A stretch of DNA of 64,000 nt from Antedon mediterranea (GCF_964355755.1 NC_092673.1:2359001-2423000); one strand, 5' to 3'; positions 10,460-49,039 are shown, counted from the stretch's first letter. A program made the numbers and translations. The notes: a model not told the origin generated them from the sequence alone.

Positions 10460-11720
10460 GTCTGCAAACATCAAAAGAAAGAATACTTTCAAAATAATCA
10501 AACTAAACTATAAAAACCGATTAACCTACAACAGGCAATCAATCATAAAGGCCACACAAATTTCAAATTAACACAACAGTTGACTACAATCTTTGTTAAC
10601 CATATTCTCACTGTTCTTCGCTTTCATTCAAAAGAGTGACAATCAAGATAAACTACAGTAACACTACACAATCAAAATGACATTCATTTATATAATTTAC
10701 TGTTACTGACTGTACAGAACACACATTTGAATTATCAGAAAATACATGGAGATGAATAGGACACACAGCACACAATTCATAGAGAGACTGACTGTTTTGT
10801 GACATAAACACAACATCAAGCCATGGAGGTAAAAATATTTTTTTTATAATTTATTTTTATACCTCCATGATCAAGCCATAGCCTCATCACACTATACCAT
10901 CCAGCTCATTCATCTTAACCGGTATTTACTTTTATATGAATGGAGTAAAACTATACAGTACTATTATTATTAACAAAAGCATTTTATTAACCAACCAATC
11001 AGAACTGTGTTACTGTTGACATCGTTCCTCTATTCGTAATTATTGAACATGGAATATGCAAAATTCTTGAACAGTGAGCGAGAAACATTAAATAAATGTC
11101 TGTAAAATTATCAATTTATTCTCCTTCATAAAAGTAGTCGAAATACAAGACAGGTGCGAAACGGAACTAGCCCCCACCTTTCTTTAGTAGTACTACCCGC
11201 CGAACCTGTGGCACAAACTGGGGCCTACTACTAGGCCTAGCACTTTACTAAGAAAGTCTACCTAGGCTAGGGCCTAGCCTTGATGGCCTAGCTAGCTAGG
11301 TAGGTAGGTAGCCTAGCCTAGTTAGTAGCCTATCCAGCTGGCTAGTAAAACTAAATATCTATATAATTTACACTAGATATTTCGCATTATTATATTATAA
11401 TTAATTGCACGAACATAGAACTAGGCCTAAATGTGAAGAAAAGTAATAAATAATAGTAAAAAGCAAACATACTTCCACCTCTAGTGACCTCGCCACCAAA
11501 AGAACCTAAAATCAACCAAAAACATGTGGAATGTCGCCCTCTAGTGGTAAATATAAGAAGAAGAAAGAAAAAAGTAAACAAGGCCATGATGCAAAGATCT
11601 CTCCTCTTGCCTTGCTAGCTCTGCGCACGTACATCTATCATCTTACGCATGGCCTGGATGGAGGTTTGTTTTGGTTTATTCTATAAAAATGTGTTGACAT
11701 TCATAAAGTAACTACAGTAG
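10460..11720. promoter_or_regulatory. Likely divergent promoter region, GPAA1 / FGFR-like gene
   Basis: GPAA1 points left and the receptor gene points right. On the minus strand a donor-like GTATGT near 11473 and an acceptor (TTTGCAG) near 10463 could bound a GPAA1 5' UTR intron. On the plus strand a strong donor, CAGTAG then GTAAGT at 11721, could end a non-coding first exon of the receptor gene that splices to an acceptor at 14905. The start region would then lie near 11580-11660. No TATA box is obvious. A patch at 11224-11345 is unusually rich in CTAG/CCTAGG. Confidence 0.3.
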
Positions 11721-13596
11721 GTAAGTTGTATTTATGCTTTTGTTTTTAAATTTGTATTTATTGATATTGATTTACAGTACCCTAGATTTTTTCGGATGTT
11801 TTTTTTGTGGCAATGTCTTCTTGACATCCCAGATGCCTTTTTGATTGATGGATGCTGCATGACCTATCCGGGTCTATGCTTGATCTTGTATAACTTGGGC
11901 CTAGTTCCTGTCCTGTCCATCCAGTCAATGCTGTTTATATCCCCATTCCCATTTTCCTGAAGTATACTACTAATATTAATAATCATTATGTGTTATGTGG
12001 TCGTAACTTGATTACAATTATGAATTGTGCATAGGGCCTACCTTGTCATGCAAAGTGAAAAATAATAATTAAAAAAAAATACTTTTCTACCACAAATTAT
12101 AGGGCCTAGGCCTATCTACTAGTGTAGTAGGCTATAGGTAGGCATGCTTATGTTTAATTTATTTACTACTATCATTGGGAAAAATATATCAATTCAAATG
12201 AATATTTTTTTTTTTTAATTATTGATATATTATATTATGTTTATTTCAGTTAACCCGCAAATTAAGGGGTCATTAACCTAGTTCGAAGAATTATATTAAA
12301 TTATATTAATTTTTGTAACCCAGTTCAGAGAGACCATGTGAAGATCCAGAATAAGTCATTCAACCCTGTGGGCTGCCAATCAAGGAAAAACTCTGATTTG
12401 ATTGGCTTACAATGACATCATACCACAAAATAGCTTTTTAGTCAATTGATCCTAAACAAATATGCTCAAAATTATATTTAAAATAAGAAATAATTGATAT
12501 ATTGTATGCTTTTTCATTTGAATAATAAAGACCTGATACATTACTAGCGAGAAAAAAAAAGTTTTTTGCATAAAGTATCTTGCATAATTTCTAAATGCAC
12601 AATGTTGCGCAATGTTAAAAAACAAAGGCAAAAGATCGCATATTGAATATTAGCTTTCTGACTGCTATGCCAATGTGGAACTGATTACATGGTCAGGTAC
12701 CGATCCAGGGGCGTGCGCTATATATAGAGGCATACCTTCTCCCTATATACTAGAGACACACACTTCTCCCACATTTGACCATCAAAATTAAATTATGAAC
12801 TCACTTTTTGATATTTATTTTTGATAGACTATTTATATTTTAATGTTAGCGCTCCCCTTGCACCTGCTCCTAAAGGTGCACCTGCTCCTGAAGGTACCCC
12901 TTCCTTGCTGTGATAACTTACAGTTAGCTTCTAGGTTACTTGAGTTCTTTGACATGCACTATATGCACACAGGATCAATGGCTTTACATCCTATCTGAAG
13001 GATGAGGCAATGATGCTAGTTTTATATTTTATCATTATGCCATATCGTTTTGTGAAAAGTTTTTACAGCACCAAATATGCCAGGATCAGGGGCCAAATCA
13101 AGGGGGTTCCCCTCTAACTTTCACAAATTGTAAAAGATATCAAATATATAAGTTCAGCACTTCATGTCACTACTTTAGGCCATGGGCCTCTATTTTCAAA
13201 ATCCTGGATCCGCCACTTTGGATGGCAATTCCCACCCAAGTTGTCTACAAGAGCTAGTCTTTCAATGTAATATCTGAAAATAACATGTTTCTTTATTTAA
13301 AAGGTGATTTTTTATGATTAATAAAAGTCATTGAAGCGAAAATTTCTTAATAAGCCATACAATGTTAATAGCCTTGTATCTGGTAAGCTGTAATGTCAAC
13401 AAATGTATATAGGACACTGCCTTCCTGATGGCATTGTTTATTATTGTGGTAATTGCTTTTTACTTTTTCGCAGAATAGTTTAGAAAATATTGTGATTTAA
13501 GATTCTTCAAAATTCAAATGCAAATAGAATGACACCATCATCTAGAACAGAGTTCAACATTTTCTTTTATGGGCAATAATAATATAAACATTGGAC

Positions 13597-13631
13597 ACAA
13601 CAAACAAACAAACAAACAAACAAACAAACAG
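13597..13631. repeat. (CAAA)n microsatellite
   Basis: About eight AAAC/CAAA tetramers in a row. Confidence 0.9.
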
Positions 13632-13808
13632 ATTGTGCAGTATCTCCAAATAAGTACCCACTTAATACAACTATCTCGCAAATAAATATGTCAGTGTTGG
13701 ATCCTGGATTTTGAAGCCCAAACATTTTGTAATGTCAAGGTGCTTTTTACTATCTTCATTTATTTTATATTTTTATTTTAAATATGGGATGGAGGTTGTT
13801 CTCCTTCC

Positions 13809-13994
13809 TAAAGCGTGGTTCCCACTAGCGACGCAACACAAGGACGTAACGCAACGCAAGTGAATTGACCAATCACAAGCGATGGCTTATTCGCTTGTGA
13901 TTGCTAACTGTCTATAACTTCGCTTGTCATTGGTTATAAACGCTTGCGTTGCGTTTACGTCCTTGCGTTACATTCTAGTGGGAACCAAGCTTAA
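13809..13994. mobile_element. MITE family B copy
   Basis: Terminal inverted repeats: left AAGCGTGGTTCCCACTAGCG, right CTAGTGGGAACCAAGCTT, with further pairing inside (GCAACGCAAG / CTTGCGTTGC). Relatives are at 25586-25804 and 60551-60745. Confidence 0.85.
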
Positions 13995-14945
13995 ATGTTG
14001 TGCATGCGTATTACATAAGAATGTGATATTATTACTGCCTCTAAATTTGTGGTCTAACCGTCGGGACACTCCCTGAAAACAAAAGATCCCACGTTTGGAT
14101 AGTCCTAAAACATTTTTTTTCATAATTTTATTGATTGAATTATATAATAATAAGATGTGATTACACAATTGATTTTGTGGCATTTTGGGATTTCATAGTT
14201 AATGAAGAATACGTGTTCAGCTTAAGTGAGCTGAGTCATACATACAATTTCCCACACTGTTTTTGTCCAGTGCATCAAGTGTAACAGGATATAATGTTGG
14301 TAATACTATCATTACCTTTTAACATTTAATTTCATTTTAAGAAATACTTTGACAGTAGGCGTCCAAGCTTTTACATTTACTTTATCCCTGTTACCTGATT
14401 TAATGAATCACCTAAAGTATCCCATTAAAATTATCCTGAACGCTAAGATTTGATTGATCGCCAAGTAAATTCAATGTTTATATTAAATTTCATCTGATTT
14501 CAAATGGCACTGGTTAATTTCAATCGTCACTAGTCATTTTATCAACAGGTTTTTATATACAAATGTATGTAATCAGGAGTTTATACGAACAATGTTAATG
14601 ACTGTACTTTAAATTTTTATTGAACTGCTTAGATCACGTCAAAAACCGATAACAGAATCGTAACTGTAGAATTGCTTCCAGTGTATCGCGCCATATTTCT
14701 TAATCGACTGAAAACAGCATAGTTTATCTTTGTTGATTGTTTTGTATTGATGTTTAATTGAATTATCCAGTAATTAAAAAAAAAATCAGAAGATCTTCCA
14801 TTTAAGTATATTTTCATCGTATTGATTCTTCCTCGAATACTGAACAAAAAATGAGATTGTCACGTATTACGTGCCATTGAATTTATTTCGATGTTTGTTT
14901 TCCAGATTGATCTGAAGTACGTTACAGGATACCGGTCAAGAAGAA

Positions 14946-39788
<24,843 letters not shown>

Positions 39789-40380
39789 CCAGAAACATCT
39801 GAACCTACTAACTTTTACAGAAGATATATGCGACATACAGGAAGACAGGCATGGCTTTTAGTATGTTATTTTCCTTAAGCTCTGTTTACACTATCAAACT
39901 AGTTTGACAGAAGAAGTGTGCTGTGCGCAAATATGGTAGTGATATTCCCAAATATAGTATATAGTAAAGGATGACATCATCATCATCCATATATGGGCAC
40001 ATCACATTTTTTTGTCACATAAAGTTTGTTACATGGTGATATTTACTGCAGCATTATCGCTTTTCCACACAATACCTTATGGTATACGTCATTCTTCTAC
40101 ATTAAGACAATCTGTTCTCAAAACTTTTTTTTCTGAGCAACTTATGAATATTCAATTTGTTGTTATCTCTATGATTCATTGTTTTCAAATTAACTAGAAT
40201 ATTTTCACGTACAACAACAACATAGAATACCTCAACAAATAAACATTGCCCGACAAACCACAAACATTTTTCAGGATATGTACTGGCATGAATAATTAAC
40301 AAGCAATTGTAGGGTAAATAATTAAACAAATTAATAAGAGGATGTCTCACGTTTAGACTACATATTGATGACAAAGTATG
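39789..40380 (+). other. FGFR: FGFR-like gene 3' UTR (extent uncertain)
   Basis: Follows the TAA at 39786-39788. A right-truncated MITE A (39874-40025) lies within it. An AATAAA occurs at about 40238-40243; other AATAAA hexamers lie further on, so the true end is unknown. Confidence 0.4.
39874..40027. mobile_element. MITE family A copy, right end lost
   Basis: Left TTAAGCTCTGTTTACACTAT. The interior and TTTGTCACATAAAGTTTG are present, but the terminal GATAGTGTAGACAGAG is missing. Confidence 0.8.
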
Positions 40381-41370
40381 GTGTAAATATACTTAATACT
40401 TACGTTAATTTGTATTTTGTAAGAAAACAAAAAGGCCGCGAGTAGATAAAACTTTATTGAGATTACAAATTATTGCCGGCATATTTAAAAAAAGCTGCTT
40501 ATGATTTTATTATCACATAATTGTACTCCAAATCATAAAAAAAGTGTCAAACTGACTTGAATATTAAATTATTGACAATTTTTCTCAGAAACATAACCAT
40601 AGTTTTCAACATTTATCATCAAAAGTCACCCCCATACTCCCACCACCCTTTTTTTAAACCTTTAATCCAAATTGATGTACATTGTTGAATTTTCAAAAAC
40701 ATCAGTTGCATTAAATTGGTTTATATATGAGAGTTAAATAATGTATTGTTATAGCAGATTTTTATTTACAGATATAAATATTATATATTAATAATATATT
40801 ATTCATTATAGCATTATAACTTGCTTCTTTCTTCACTAATTGTATTTAGATTAAAATTATAAAGTGTTTTTATTAATATATGTTTATAAATGAAAGAAAT
40901 ACTTGGTTAACTCTCGCAATATCTAAAAATCAAGCTAATAACAAAAATAATGATATTATTTTTGTTTTAAAACATTTTTATAATGAATTGTTCTATGGTA
41001 CAGTATATTGAAATTCAACTTGTTGGCTTTAATAGCACAAGATGAATTTTTATATATAACATTTTCTTTTCATGAAGAATTTCAATCAAGAAAACAAAAA
41101 GGTGAAATAGATGATTACACATAATTACAAGCTTCCATGTAAGTTGCTAGGTCTTGGCCATTTCGTGGTTAATTTTGATTAAAAAAAAAAAAGATACCTG
41201 CAATTTAAAAACGTGGAGCTAGCTGGACATTCTAGATTAGTATAGTATTCAAGAAATGTACATTTTTTACTATTTCATTTAAGCACTTTAAGTTCATGTT
41301 TTTGTGATTGAAATTTTATTGTAAAACATAAAAAAATTATAGTCAACTATTACCAAAAAAAAATAGGCTA
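40381..41370. other. Intergenic, nothing recognised
   Basis: AT-rich sequence without conserved frames or clear repeats. Confidence 0.5.
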
Positions 41371-41383
41371 TTTGAAAACCAAG

Positions 41384-41738
41384 TGTGTCCAGTTTGGGGC
41401 CAGCACAATTGTGTCCAGTTTGGGGCCAGCACAAGTGTGTCTCGTTTGGAGCCAGCACGAGTGTGTCCAGTTTTGGGCTAGCCTAAGGTTGTCTGGTTTG
41501 GATGAGCACAAGGGTGTCCAGTTTGGGCCAGTCCACATGTGTATAATTTTGGGCCAGCCAAGAATTTCTGGTTTTAGTCCAGGATAAGGATATCCAGTTT
41601 TGGCCAGTACAAGGAGTGTCCAGTTAGGGCCAGTCCACATGTGTACAATTTTGGGCCAGTCCAAGGGGGCGTCCAGTTTGGGCCAGCCAAAAGTGTCTAG
41701 TTTTTAGGCCAGTATAAGTGTGTCCAGTTTCTGGTAAG
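41384..41738. repeat. Degenerate ~24-bp tandem repeat, about 14 units
   Basis: Diverged units built on GTGTCCAGTTTGGGCCAG. The open frames of about 70-100 codons on both strands follow from the repeat and are not genes. Confidence 0.9.
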
Positions 41739-42488
41739 TTGATTGTAACATTACTGTCAATGTATTTTAACAATGTTTTATAGTAAGTCAATAGTATGTT
41801 ATTCACATCCATTCATTTGCACAAATCAACTTTTGTTTATTGTTTGTTTTTCCTTATATTCTGTATACAAATAAATGATGGCCAGTATTCGCAGGACCCA
41901 TTTATAAATAAAGCCCTCTACCTCATATCTACAGAGGCAGGGTTAGTCATACTGTATAGTTTTATCTGTGATAATACAAATATTAATATTACATGTATAC
42001 AGAATATTAATAAATTATAAGTTGAGTTAATTTTGTTATCATAAACTAACAATTATTCTTACTAACAAAGGTTTATGTTAGATAGTTAGATATCCAAGAT
42101 GATCCATATCAACTTTGCTTCTGGGATATAGATATATTGTATTCCCTCCCCTCTCCCTTCCACCCAGCCCAATCAGTACGACCTACCTTTTTATTCTTAA
42201 TTATACGGGTTACGATAGTCTATGTTAATATGTGTTTTATTATATAGAAAATAAATAACTTTTGGAATTTTAATGTTTTGTAGTTCTGTTTGTTTTTGTT
42301 TGTTTTTTACAACATAACAAATATTACATTTTTTGTACAACCTAACAACAAATCATTTTGTCTAAATTGAATTGTTTAATTACTTATTTGTTACTAATAA
42401 TATCAACATACTAATTTTGTAAAGTTCACTTCATTTCTCACAGCCTGTTTTTACATGGTTTTCTCCCCTGTCCAAGACACAAGACTAT

Positions 42489-42998
42489 TAGGGAGGTTTC
42501 GCAACCTTACGAATACGATAACGAAAACAGATACGTCACACATTTGTGAAACTTTTGAGCTGATCCCCATTTCATATTCGTAAAGCGTATTTGTGTTGAC
42601 GAATATCACCAGTCATATTCGTAACTACAAAACGAGTATAGTTTTTGATCTATTTTGCACATTTTGCATTTGAATCAGGAATGATTCATGATTATAATAT
42701 AATTATATACTTTTATTGAAAGTAATTTACTAAAGTAATTTACTAAAATGCCAGGTCAATTTTGATAAATAGCAGTTTTTAAAGTCCTCACTCGCTTTGA
42801 TGTTACGCTAGGCCTAGGCAGCCAAGCACCAAGCAACACGTACCTGCTCTTTGCTCAAATTTACCGCAGTCATATTTTGGACGGCACCCTCAATATTACG
42901 TTGCCATGCGAAACAGATTTTTACTGGCTTACGAAAAACGAATACGTGTGCGTGACGTTTTCGATATCGTATTCGTAAGATTGCGAAACCTCCCTATT
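42489..42998. mobile_element. About 510-bp element with long terminal inverted repeats
   Basis: Left TAGGGAGGTTTCGCAACCTT then ACGAATACGATAACGAAAAC. The right end carries the complement (GTTTTCGATATCGTATTCGT, AAGATTGCGAAACCTCCCTA). Inverted repeats extend roughly 40-50 bp. No transposase frame inside. Confidence 0.88.
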
Positions 42999-42999
42999 A

Positions 43000-43785
43000 T
43001 AGGTGGCAAATTAACAGTATTTCACTGTTTTCGTTCATTTTTCTAAGTTATGTATACTGCTGTTAAAAACATTACATTAATAACAATACACTCTCTTATC
43101 TGGCTGTGAGACATACTATAATTTTATCATCATTTTTATAATTTTAAAAAGTTTATGAACCTTGTATAACATGATTTATTTATTATTCCCTGTTAATTTA
43201 ATAATTTTATTAATATTAATATATTATACAAATTTATAAAGCATGCACGGATAGTGAATGTAAATAAAAAACATGGCTTTCATGATCTTGTGGACTAATT
43301 AAATCGTGTCTGATGATATTAAATGTGCCGCGTTCATAAAATATATATCGGTGCGTAAAAAGACCTGTAAAACATTTGCAATCAATATTATAGTACATGC
43401 GAACGTGTTTATGCAATGCCATATGTCCCGTGTCGTAACCAAGCCCACAGTTCAAGTTGAATGACAATAGAGTTTGTGTTTTTTTTTCTTTTTTAATAAG
43501 CAAAACATCTGATGTTTTAAGCATTTTCAGAGCCTTATATGTTAGAAACTAAGTAGGACGTGGTATGTGGAAATAATTTATAATGGAAAAACCTTTAGAT
43601 TTATCATTCAGGATGCTTTGCAATAACGTTTATTCCCTAACAAACAGATTACAGTAGTTTATAATGATTTTATTCCAAGAATATCAGTTGTTAGGAGGTG
43701 CTAATACTCATGTATATGATGGGTTGAATAACATCTAAAAATGGTGACTAATTCCTGTAGTTTCATTGTATAAGTGGCTGAACAG
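43000..43785. other. Intergenic, nothing recognised
   Basis: AT-rich. A 96-codon minus-strand frame (43524-43234) shows no family features. Confidence 0.4.
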
Positions 43786-43788
43786 TGG

Positions 43789-43915
43789 AACCGTAATCCA
43801 TCGCTTTGTGGCAAGGGTTTGAGGATCACTCACTCCATGGTGTTCTTCTCGGATAATGACTATAAACTTTAGATCCAGTGTACACAAAATGCTCATTTAG
43901 AGATTAGGAGGCGGG
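43789..43915 (+). repeat. SINE family 1 fragment, plus orientation
   Basis: AACAGTGGAACCGTAAT and CACTCACTCCATGG, then TTCTTCTCGGATAATGACTA, match the complement of 29281-29587. Box A is absent. Confidence 0.6.
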
Positions 43916-44069
43916 GAGCGGTGGAATCCTTTTCTATTGTGTAATTGTAGGCTAGTTGGAAGGATCCAATCAGCGGAATGATTTGATTTTTTATTTTTTT
44001 CTAAGCGAGAGAATGGAGTTTACAAATGGAGCCAATATGTAGGTTGATAAGGGAGATTACTATAGAAGA

Positions 44070-44230
44070 TCTTAAGCTCTGTCTACACTGTCAAACTAGT
44101 TTGACAAAAAATGTGTGCCCAAATATTGTAATATACCCAAATATGGTAGTGATATGACCTCATCATGTCCATATATGGGTACATCACATTTTGTTGTCAC
44201 ATAAAGTTTGATAGTGTAGACAGAGCATTA
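44070..44230. mobile_element. MITE family A copy
   Basis: Left TTAAGCTCTGTCTACACTGT, right AGTTTGATAGTGTAGACAGA. Confidence 0.88.
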
Positions 44231-44937
44231 CATATGTTTTAATTGATCATGCTCCTAAATACATTCAATAGACATTGAATTGAATGTCTTCTTTTCAACA
44301 AATAAATGATGATCATTAAAGAAATTGTACAAAAGGTTATAAAGTGAGTAATTCCCTTAAATTATTAAGAAAATTTTATTTTGTAAATAGATTAAAGAAT
44401 AGAATACATCCTTGGAGGCCTGGGAACATTAAAGGAATGATAACAACATTTATATACAACAAAAAAAACAACTAAGATGTTTTTTAAAATTACATAATAA
44501 CCATGTTTAACTATGCTAAAGTTAAATAGAAAAAAAGATATATATAATTCAAAATGATTAATTATAATATTGGGTTTATACAATATTGAGTTTGACATTT
44601 ATATAAAGAACCGTCTGTTGTAGTCATGGATACAGTTTAAATTGAATGGCATTTTTGACATTTGTTTACTAAATAACATCTTGTAATGTTTAAAACTATT
44701 AGAGTTAGAAGTACCAGATAAAATACGGTATGTTTATGTTGAGTGACAATTTTAAGTAGCATATTGCTCTCTCTGTCCTTAATAGTGTCATGATGTAAAG
44801 GGAACTCTGGAAGACCTCTTCCAAACTTCTGCACTCTGTACATATTGTGAATCAAAGGGACAAATGAATTTTACAATGCAAAATATAGAACATTTTGGTC
44901 ACACTTTATTGTGCAAGCAGTCACTACTCTGTATGCC

Positions 44938-45088
44938 TTTAAGGTCTGTCTACACTATCAAACCTTATGTGACAAAAGAATGTGATGTGCCCATATATGG
45001 GCATGATGATGTCATATCACTACCATATTTTGCCATATCACTACCATATTTGGGCACATCACACTTTTTTTATGGTGTAGACAGCTTT
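44938..45088. mobile_element. MITE family A copy, damaged right end
   Basis: Left GTCTGTCTACACTATCAAAC, two internal units, right end reduced to ATGGTGTAGACAGC. Confidence 0.85.
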
Positions 45089-45861
45089 ATGGTAATCTGT
45101 ATTTTTTATCTATGACCTTTTGTTTTTTACCATATTCTGAGAAACTTTATTTATTAACATTCCTAGAAATTAATGCTTTTTCATATCTGCGAGCAGCACA
45201 TCTCTAAGCAACAAGACGTTAATTTTAACTACTCTCGTTCTTTTTAACAATCCTGATGATGATGAAATGCATACTGTCAAATTATTGAATCTTGAGTGTG
45301 TGTATTTCACTGCTTGAGGCATGTGTTACACTTTCATACTTGACGAAGATGATTAGTGTACCTTCACTCGACGTATCACAAAAGAGATTGTTCCTAATAT
45401 TCTGTATATTCTTTTATTATCTTATTATCCAAAAATCATTCCCTTATTATGTACAAAACTCTGTGTATAATATTTCAAAATAATGTATTATATGTTTGTA
45501 AAGAATTTGTTTACAAATTTCATATTTTTATACAGAACATGATGATCAGTTTTCCTGTCTAGACTTATGCATATGGCACTAATCCTATCAGAATCTATCA
45601 TTTTAGTTGGATAATAAAGCTGTATTAAGTACCAATTTGTCTTCATTAACTGATCTTTAAAGATATTTATTATTTTGCCCTTTTTTATATTTATACTTTC
45701 AGTATTACAATCCTTTCTGAGATACCCATATTCATAGGACATCACTATTAAATGGACACAAACGAGGGATATTTTATGCATAATGGTAAGGGATATCTTC
45801 CTATACCCATTCCTTGCTTAGATCCCCTTTTTAAGCCTCTATGCCAGACATTTTCAAAGTA

Positions 45862-46090
45862 TAAGTGCAATTTATAAAGACCTAGCAGTTTTCTTAGCTC
45901 AGCCCCCCAACCATGGTAGAGCTGGTTCTGGATACTATATTTCGTTTCATATTTTAAGTAAAATAAGTGCATTTTTTTCAAAATGTTCTTAGCTCAGCCT
46001 TAACCAATCATGGTGGCTGGTCCTGTAGAGTTATAATTTCATTTAATATGTCAATGTATAAGTGCAATTACCGGGGACCTAGCAGCTTTT
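45862..46090. repeat. Imperfect direct repeats
   Basis: AAGTGCAATT with ACCTAGCAG and CTTAGCTCAGCC recur at roughly 100-200 bp spacing. No gene seen in 45090-46470 otherwise. Confidence 0.45.
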
Positions 46091-46470
46091 CTTACACCCC
46101 CCTACCCCCAGACAGCAACCAGCCTACACCTCTGCTATTGATGCTCATACCTTATTCCTACACTCTCCTAGCTACAGTATACATGCACCTATTGCATGCC
46201 ATATGTCTACATCCTTCTTTATACTTGAATCCCATTGGTTTCACTATAAAATTGTATAACAATAAATGTTGATATAATGACCAGTGGTATGTTTATTTAT
46301 TCTCTTCTCCATCCAATCTGCAACCTCCCACCAAGCTTTTTCTCGTGGTCCCTAACCTTTCGTAAAATTCATAAATTATAAGCTTTATAGGGTGAGTTGA
46401 TGAGTACCAAAGTTACAATCTTTTTATTATTCTACAGTTGTTTGATGACATAGAGCCATGACTGGCATTT

Positions 46471-46785
46471 TTGTTAAAGATATATTGTCCCCCTAAATAA
46501 TTTTTTTTTTTTTTCAAATTTTTGTTGAATATGCCCATTTTAATATCACCTAATAGTTATTCACTTGATAAAAAAAACTGATTTACGTAAAAAAAATTTA
46601 ATGTAAAGCAAAAAGTACTTAAATTTACTGTCTTTTTTGGTTAAAATTAACTGTTTCTTTTGTCTTTTGATAAGTGAAATCATAAGTGTTTTACAGAAGT
46701 GAATAACTTCAAAATGACCTATTTAAAGTTTGATTTTATTAATCTTCATTTTTCATGTTTTTGGGGGACGATACACCAACTTGAA
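46471..46785. mobile_element. MITE family F copy
   Basis: Left TTAAAGATATATTGTCCCCC, right TTTTTGGGGGACGATACACC. Related to 34410-34772. Confidence 0.65.
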
Positions 46786-47944
46786 AAATCTGACCTCAAT
46801 ATGAAGTAATGTCCGCCTCATAACAGTTTTTAAATGATATAACAATTTACATAATATCAAGGTCCATGAAAATCAATCTGTTTTTCTTAATAAAACGTAA
46901 GGAACCCACAATTTCCATAAAACCTTAATCAGTTTCTCTGTATTTCCTATTAACTGCATTTAGCTGTAGATTTTGCAACATCTGCTATGAAAATTGATGT
47001 ATTTGCTGATTATACAGTATAAAACATAAATAAAATTATATTTATACTCTCAATTATGTATTAATAAATCAATAAAGCATTAATAAATTACAGTTGATAT
47101 AATTAATTCCATTTCATTAAAAAAATGTTTCAATGTTTTAAAGATTTGTTAATAAACCATCCTGATTAAAAATTCTCTTGCTATGAGAAATAATCTGCAA
47201 GGAAAAAATGTTTGTTTATACCAACCCCATAATTGTGTATGCTATATGTATTATATCTCTATTGATTTGTTTATTAAATTTCCATCACAATAATAGCAAC
47301 ATAATGAGCCTCGTTCTTGTAGCTTTAGACTTTAGCTTCCCTCTTGGGAAATCATGACGCCATCACTCTACCAACACTGTCATGTCACAAGCAACATATA
47401 ATCCACCAAGGCCACTTTATTATATCAATTAAAATATGTAAATAATTGATTTAAACATTTCAGTTTAGTGTAAAAATAAACCACGGAAAACAATATAGAT
47501 TGTAATTACAAAAAGGAAACAAATTGAGTGACATGACAAGACAGTAGACGCATCTCAGACACTTAAAACCAGTTTTTTACAACATACTTAAAAAAAAACT
47601 CATTTTTATTGAATGTCATCCTTTGCCACAGATGTTACTTGGAAGTATTCATGGGAAGTGTCCGTATAGCCTGCATTTCTTATAACATCCATTAGTGTCA
47701 AGTCTATTATGATTTATTATATATCATTTAACCATTTATTATAAACATAACAATTTTCCAACTAGTGTACAATCATAGAAGATGATTCAGCAGGTGCCAA
47801 ACAACCAATCTGCATGTTGGAGGACAGCTAGCCTAGCATCACGGTAAGATAACCACGTAAAATCAACCATTTTAAAACTATTATGTTAATTTTGTTTCAA
47901 GTTGTTACCTCCATCAGTTTTTATCTATCTGCATTATAATAATA

Positions 47945-48485
47945 TGCCGGTTTTAAGATCAAATTTATCTTAAAAGGAGTTACTCACTGTATTTCATAAT
48001 AGAGGTGTTAAAACAACTGTGCGGCATCATTTTGCTGTATACAAGTTCACTATGTTGTTGTATATACCTGATATGCACCTAAAGAGCAATCAGAAATAGG
48101 ACCTCATGGGTATCGTTTATGCCGGTTTTAAGATCAAATTTATTTTAAAAGGAGTTACTGTATTTCATAATTCATATTAAAACAACTAGAGTCAACTGTG
48201 TGACATCATCACTTTGCTGTATTCGAAGTTCAAAATATATTTGTATAACACCTGATACAGGTATACACCAAATAGGCCCTCATGGGTATCTTATATGCCG
48301 GTTTTAAGATCAAATTTATTTTAAAATGTGTTGCTCGCTGTATTTTTTAATCATATTAAAACAACTAGAGTCAACTGTGCGGCATCAACACTTTTCTGTA
48401 TTCAAGTTCACAATATATTTGTATAACACCTGATAGGCACCTAAAGAGAAATCAGAAATAGTTCCTCATGGGTATCTTATGCTAC
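47945..48485. repeat. About 175-bp tandem repeat, three copies
   Basis: Units starting near 47946, 48119 and 48296 with GCCGGTTTTAAGATCAAATT, then GTTAAAACAACT..., CTGTATxCAAGTTCA and CCTCATGGGTATC. Confidence 0.88.
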
Positions 48486-48772
48486 ATGATAAAATGTATC
48501 GTCATTAATTTTAGGACAAGTGTGGATTGAAAGTTTAACACACAGTGGATATAAATCATTAACACATATACAAACATTTTAAGACTCTTGAAAGCAAGTT
48601 CCCCCCCCCCCCCCTCGTCTCGAGTTATCCCTCGATTAATTTGCATCGGTAACAATAGAAGTGATGAGTTATTGTCTTAAGAAATAATTATAATGATTTA
48701 TAACTCTTGAGATTGGTTAAAGCTATCAACCAATCAGAAGATGGGAATTCTAATTTCAGTAATTGTTTTCAG

Positions 48773-48832
48773 TTGATATGGGGATTCAATCATTGGCTGA
48801 ACATGATCAACAAAACACTGCTTCTGGTAAAG
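48773..48832 (+). other. Possible upstream exon of the second Ig gene
   Basis: A 60-nt segment between an acceptor (TGTTTTCAG) and a donor (GTAAGA). It contains ATG at 48778 and would leave phase 1, the phase needed by the Ig exon at 59065, but lacks a signal peptide. It could also be 5' UTR. Speculative. Confidence 0.2.
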
Positions 48833-49039
48833 GTAAGATTTTTAAACATTTCAATATAACATACAGTGCATTAACACTAGCCGTCGTATGCATTACACGA
48901 TGTAGGATGTGCATGAGATTTATTTGATACAATTACAAATTTTATTCAAAGTTTACCTGTGTGTATAAACACCAGCTGATTTCATTACAGTTCATTCATT
49001 CTGCTTCGCCAATTTCAGAATTTTTTATTCTTATTGTAG

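Larger units (their letters stand above)
11722..14905. other. Presumed 5' UTR intron of the receptor gene
   Basis: No conserved open frame seen. It contains a (CAAA)n tract at 13597-13631, a MITE family B copy at 13809-13994, and repeat-like sequence near 12700-13220 (AGGATCAGGGGCC; AATCCTGGATCCGCCACTTT). Confidence 0.4.

Noticed and set aside
41368-41812. Repeat-rich frames (WxKxxHxWTGPNWT-like) on both strands
   Set aside because: Translation of a degenerate 24-bp tandem repeat; no start context or splice support.
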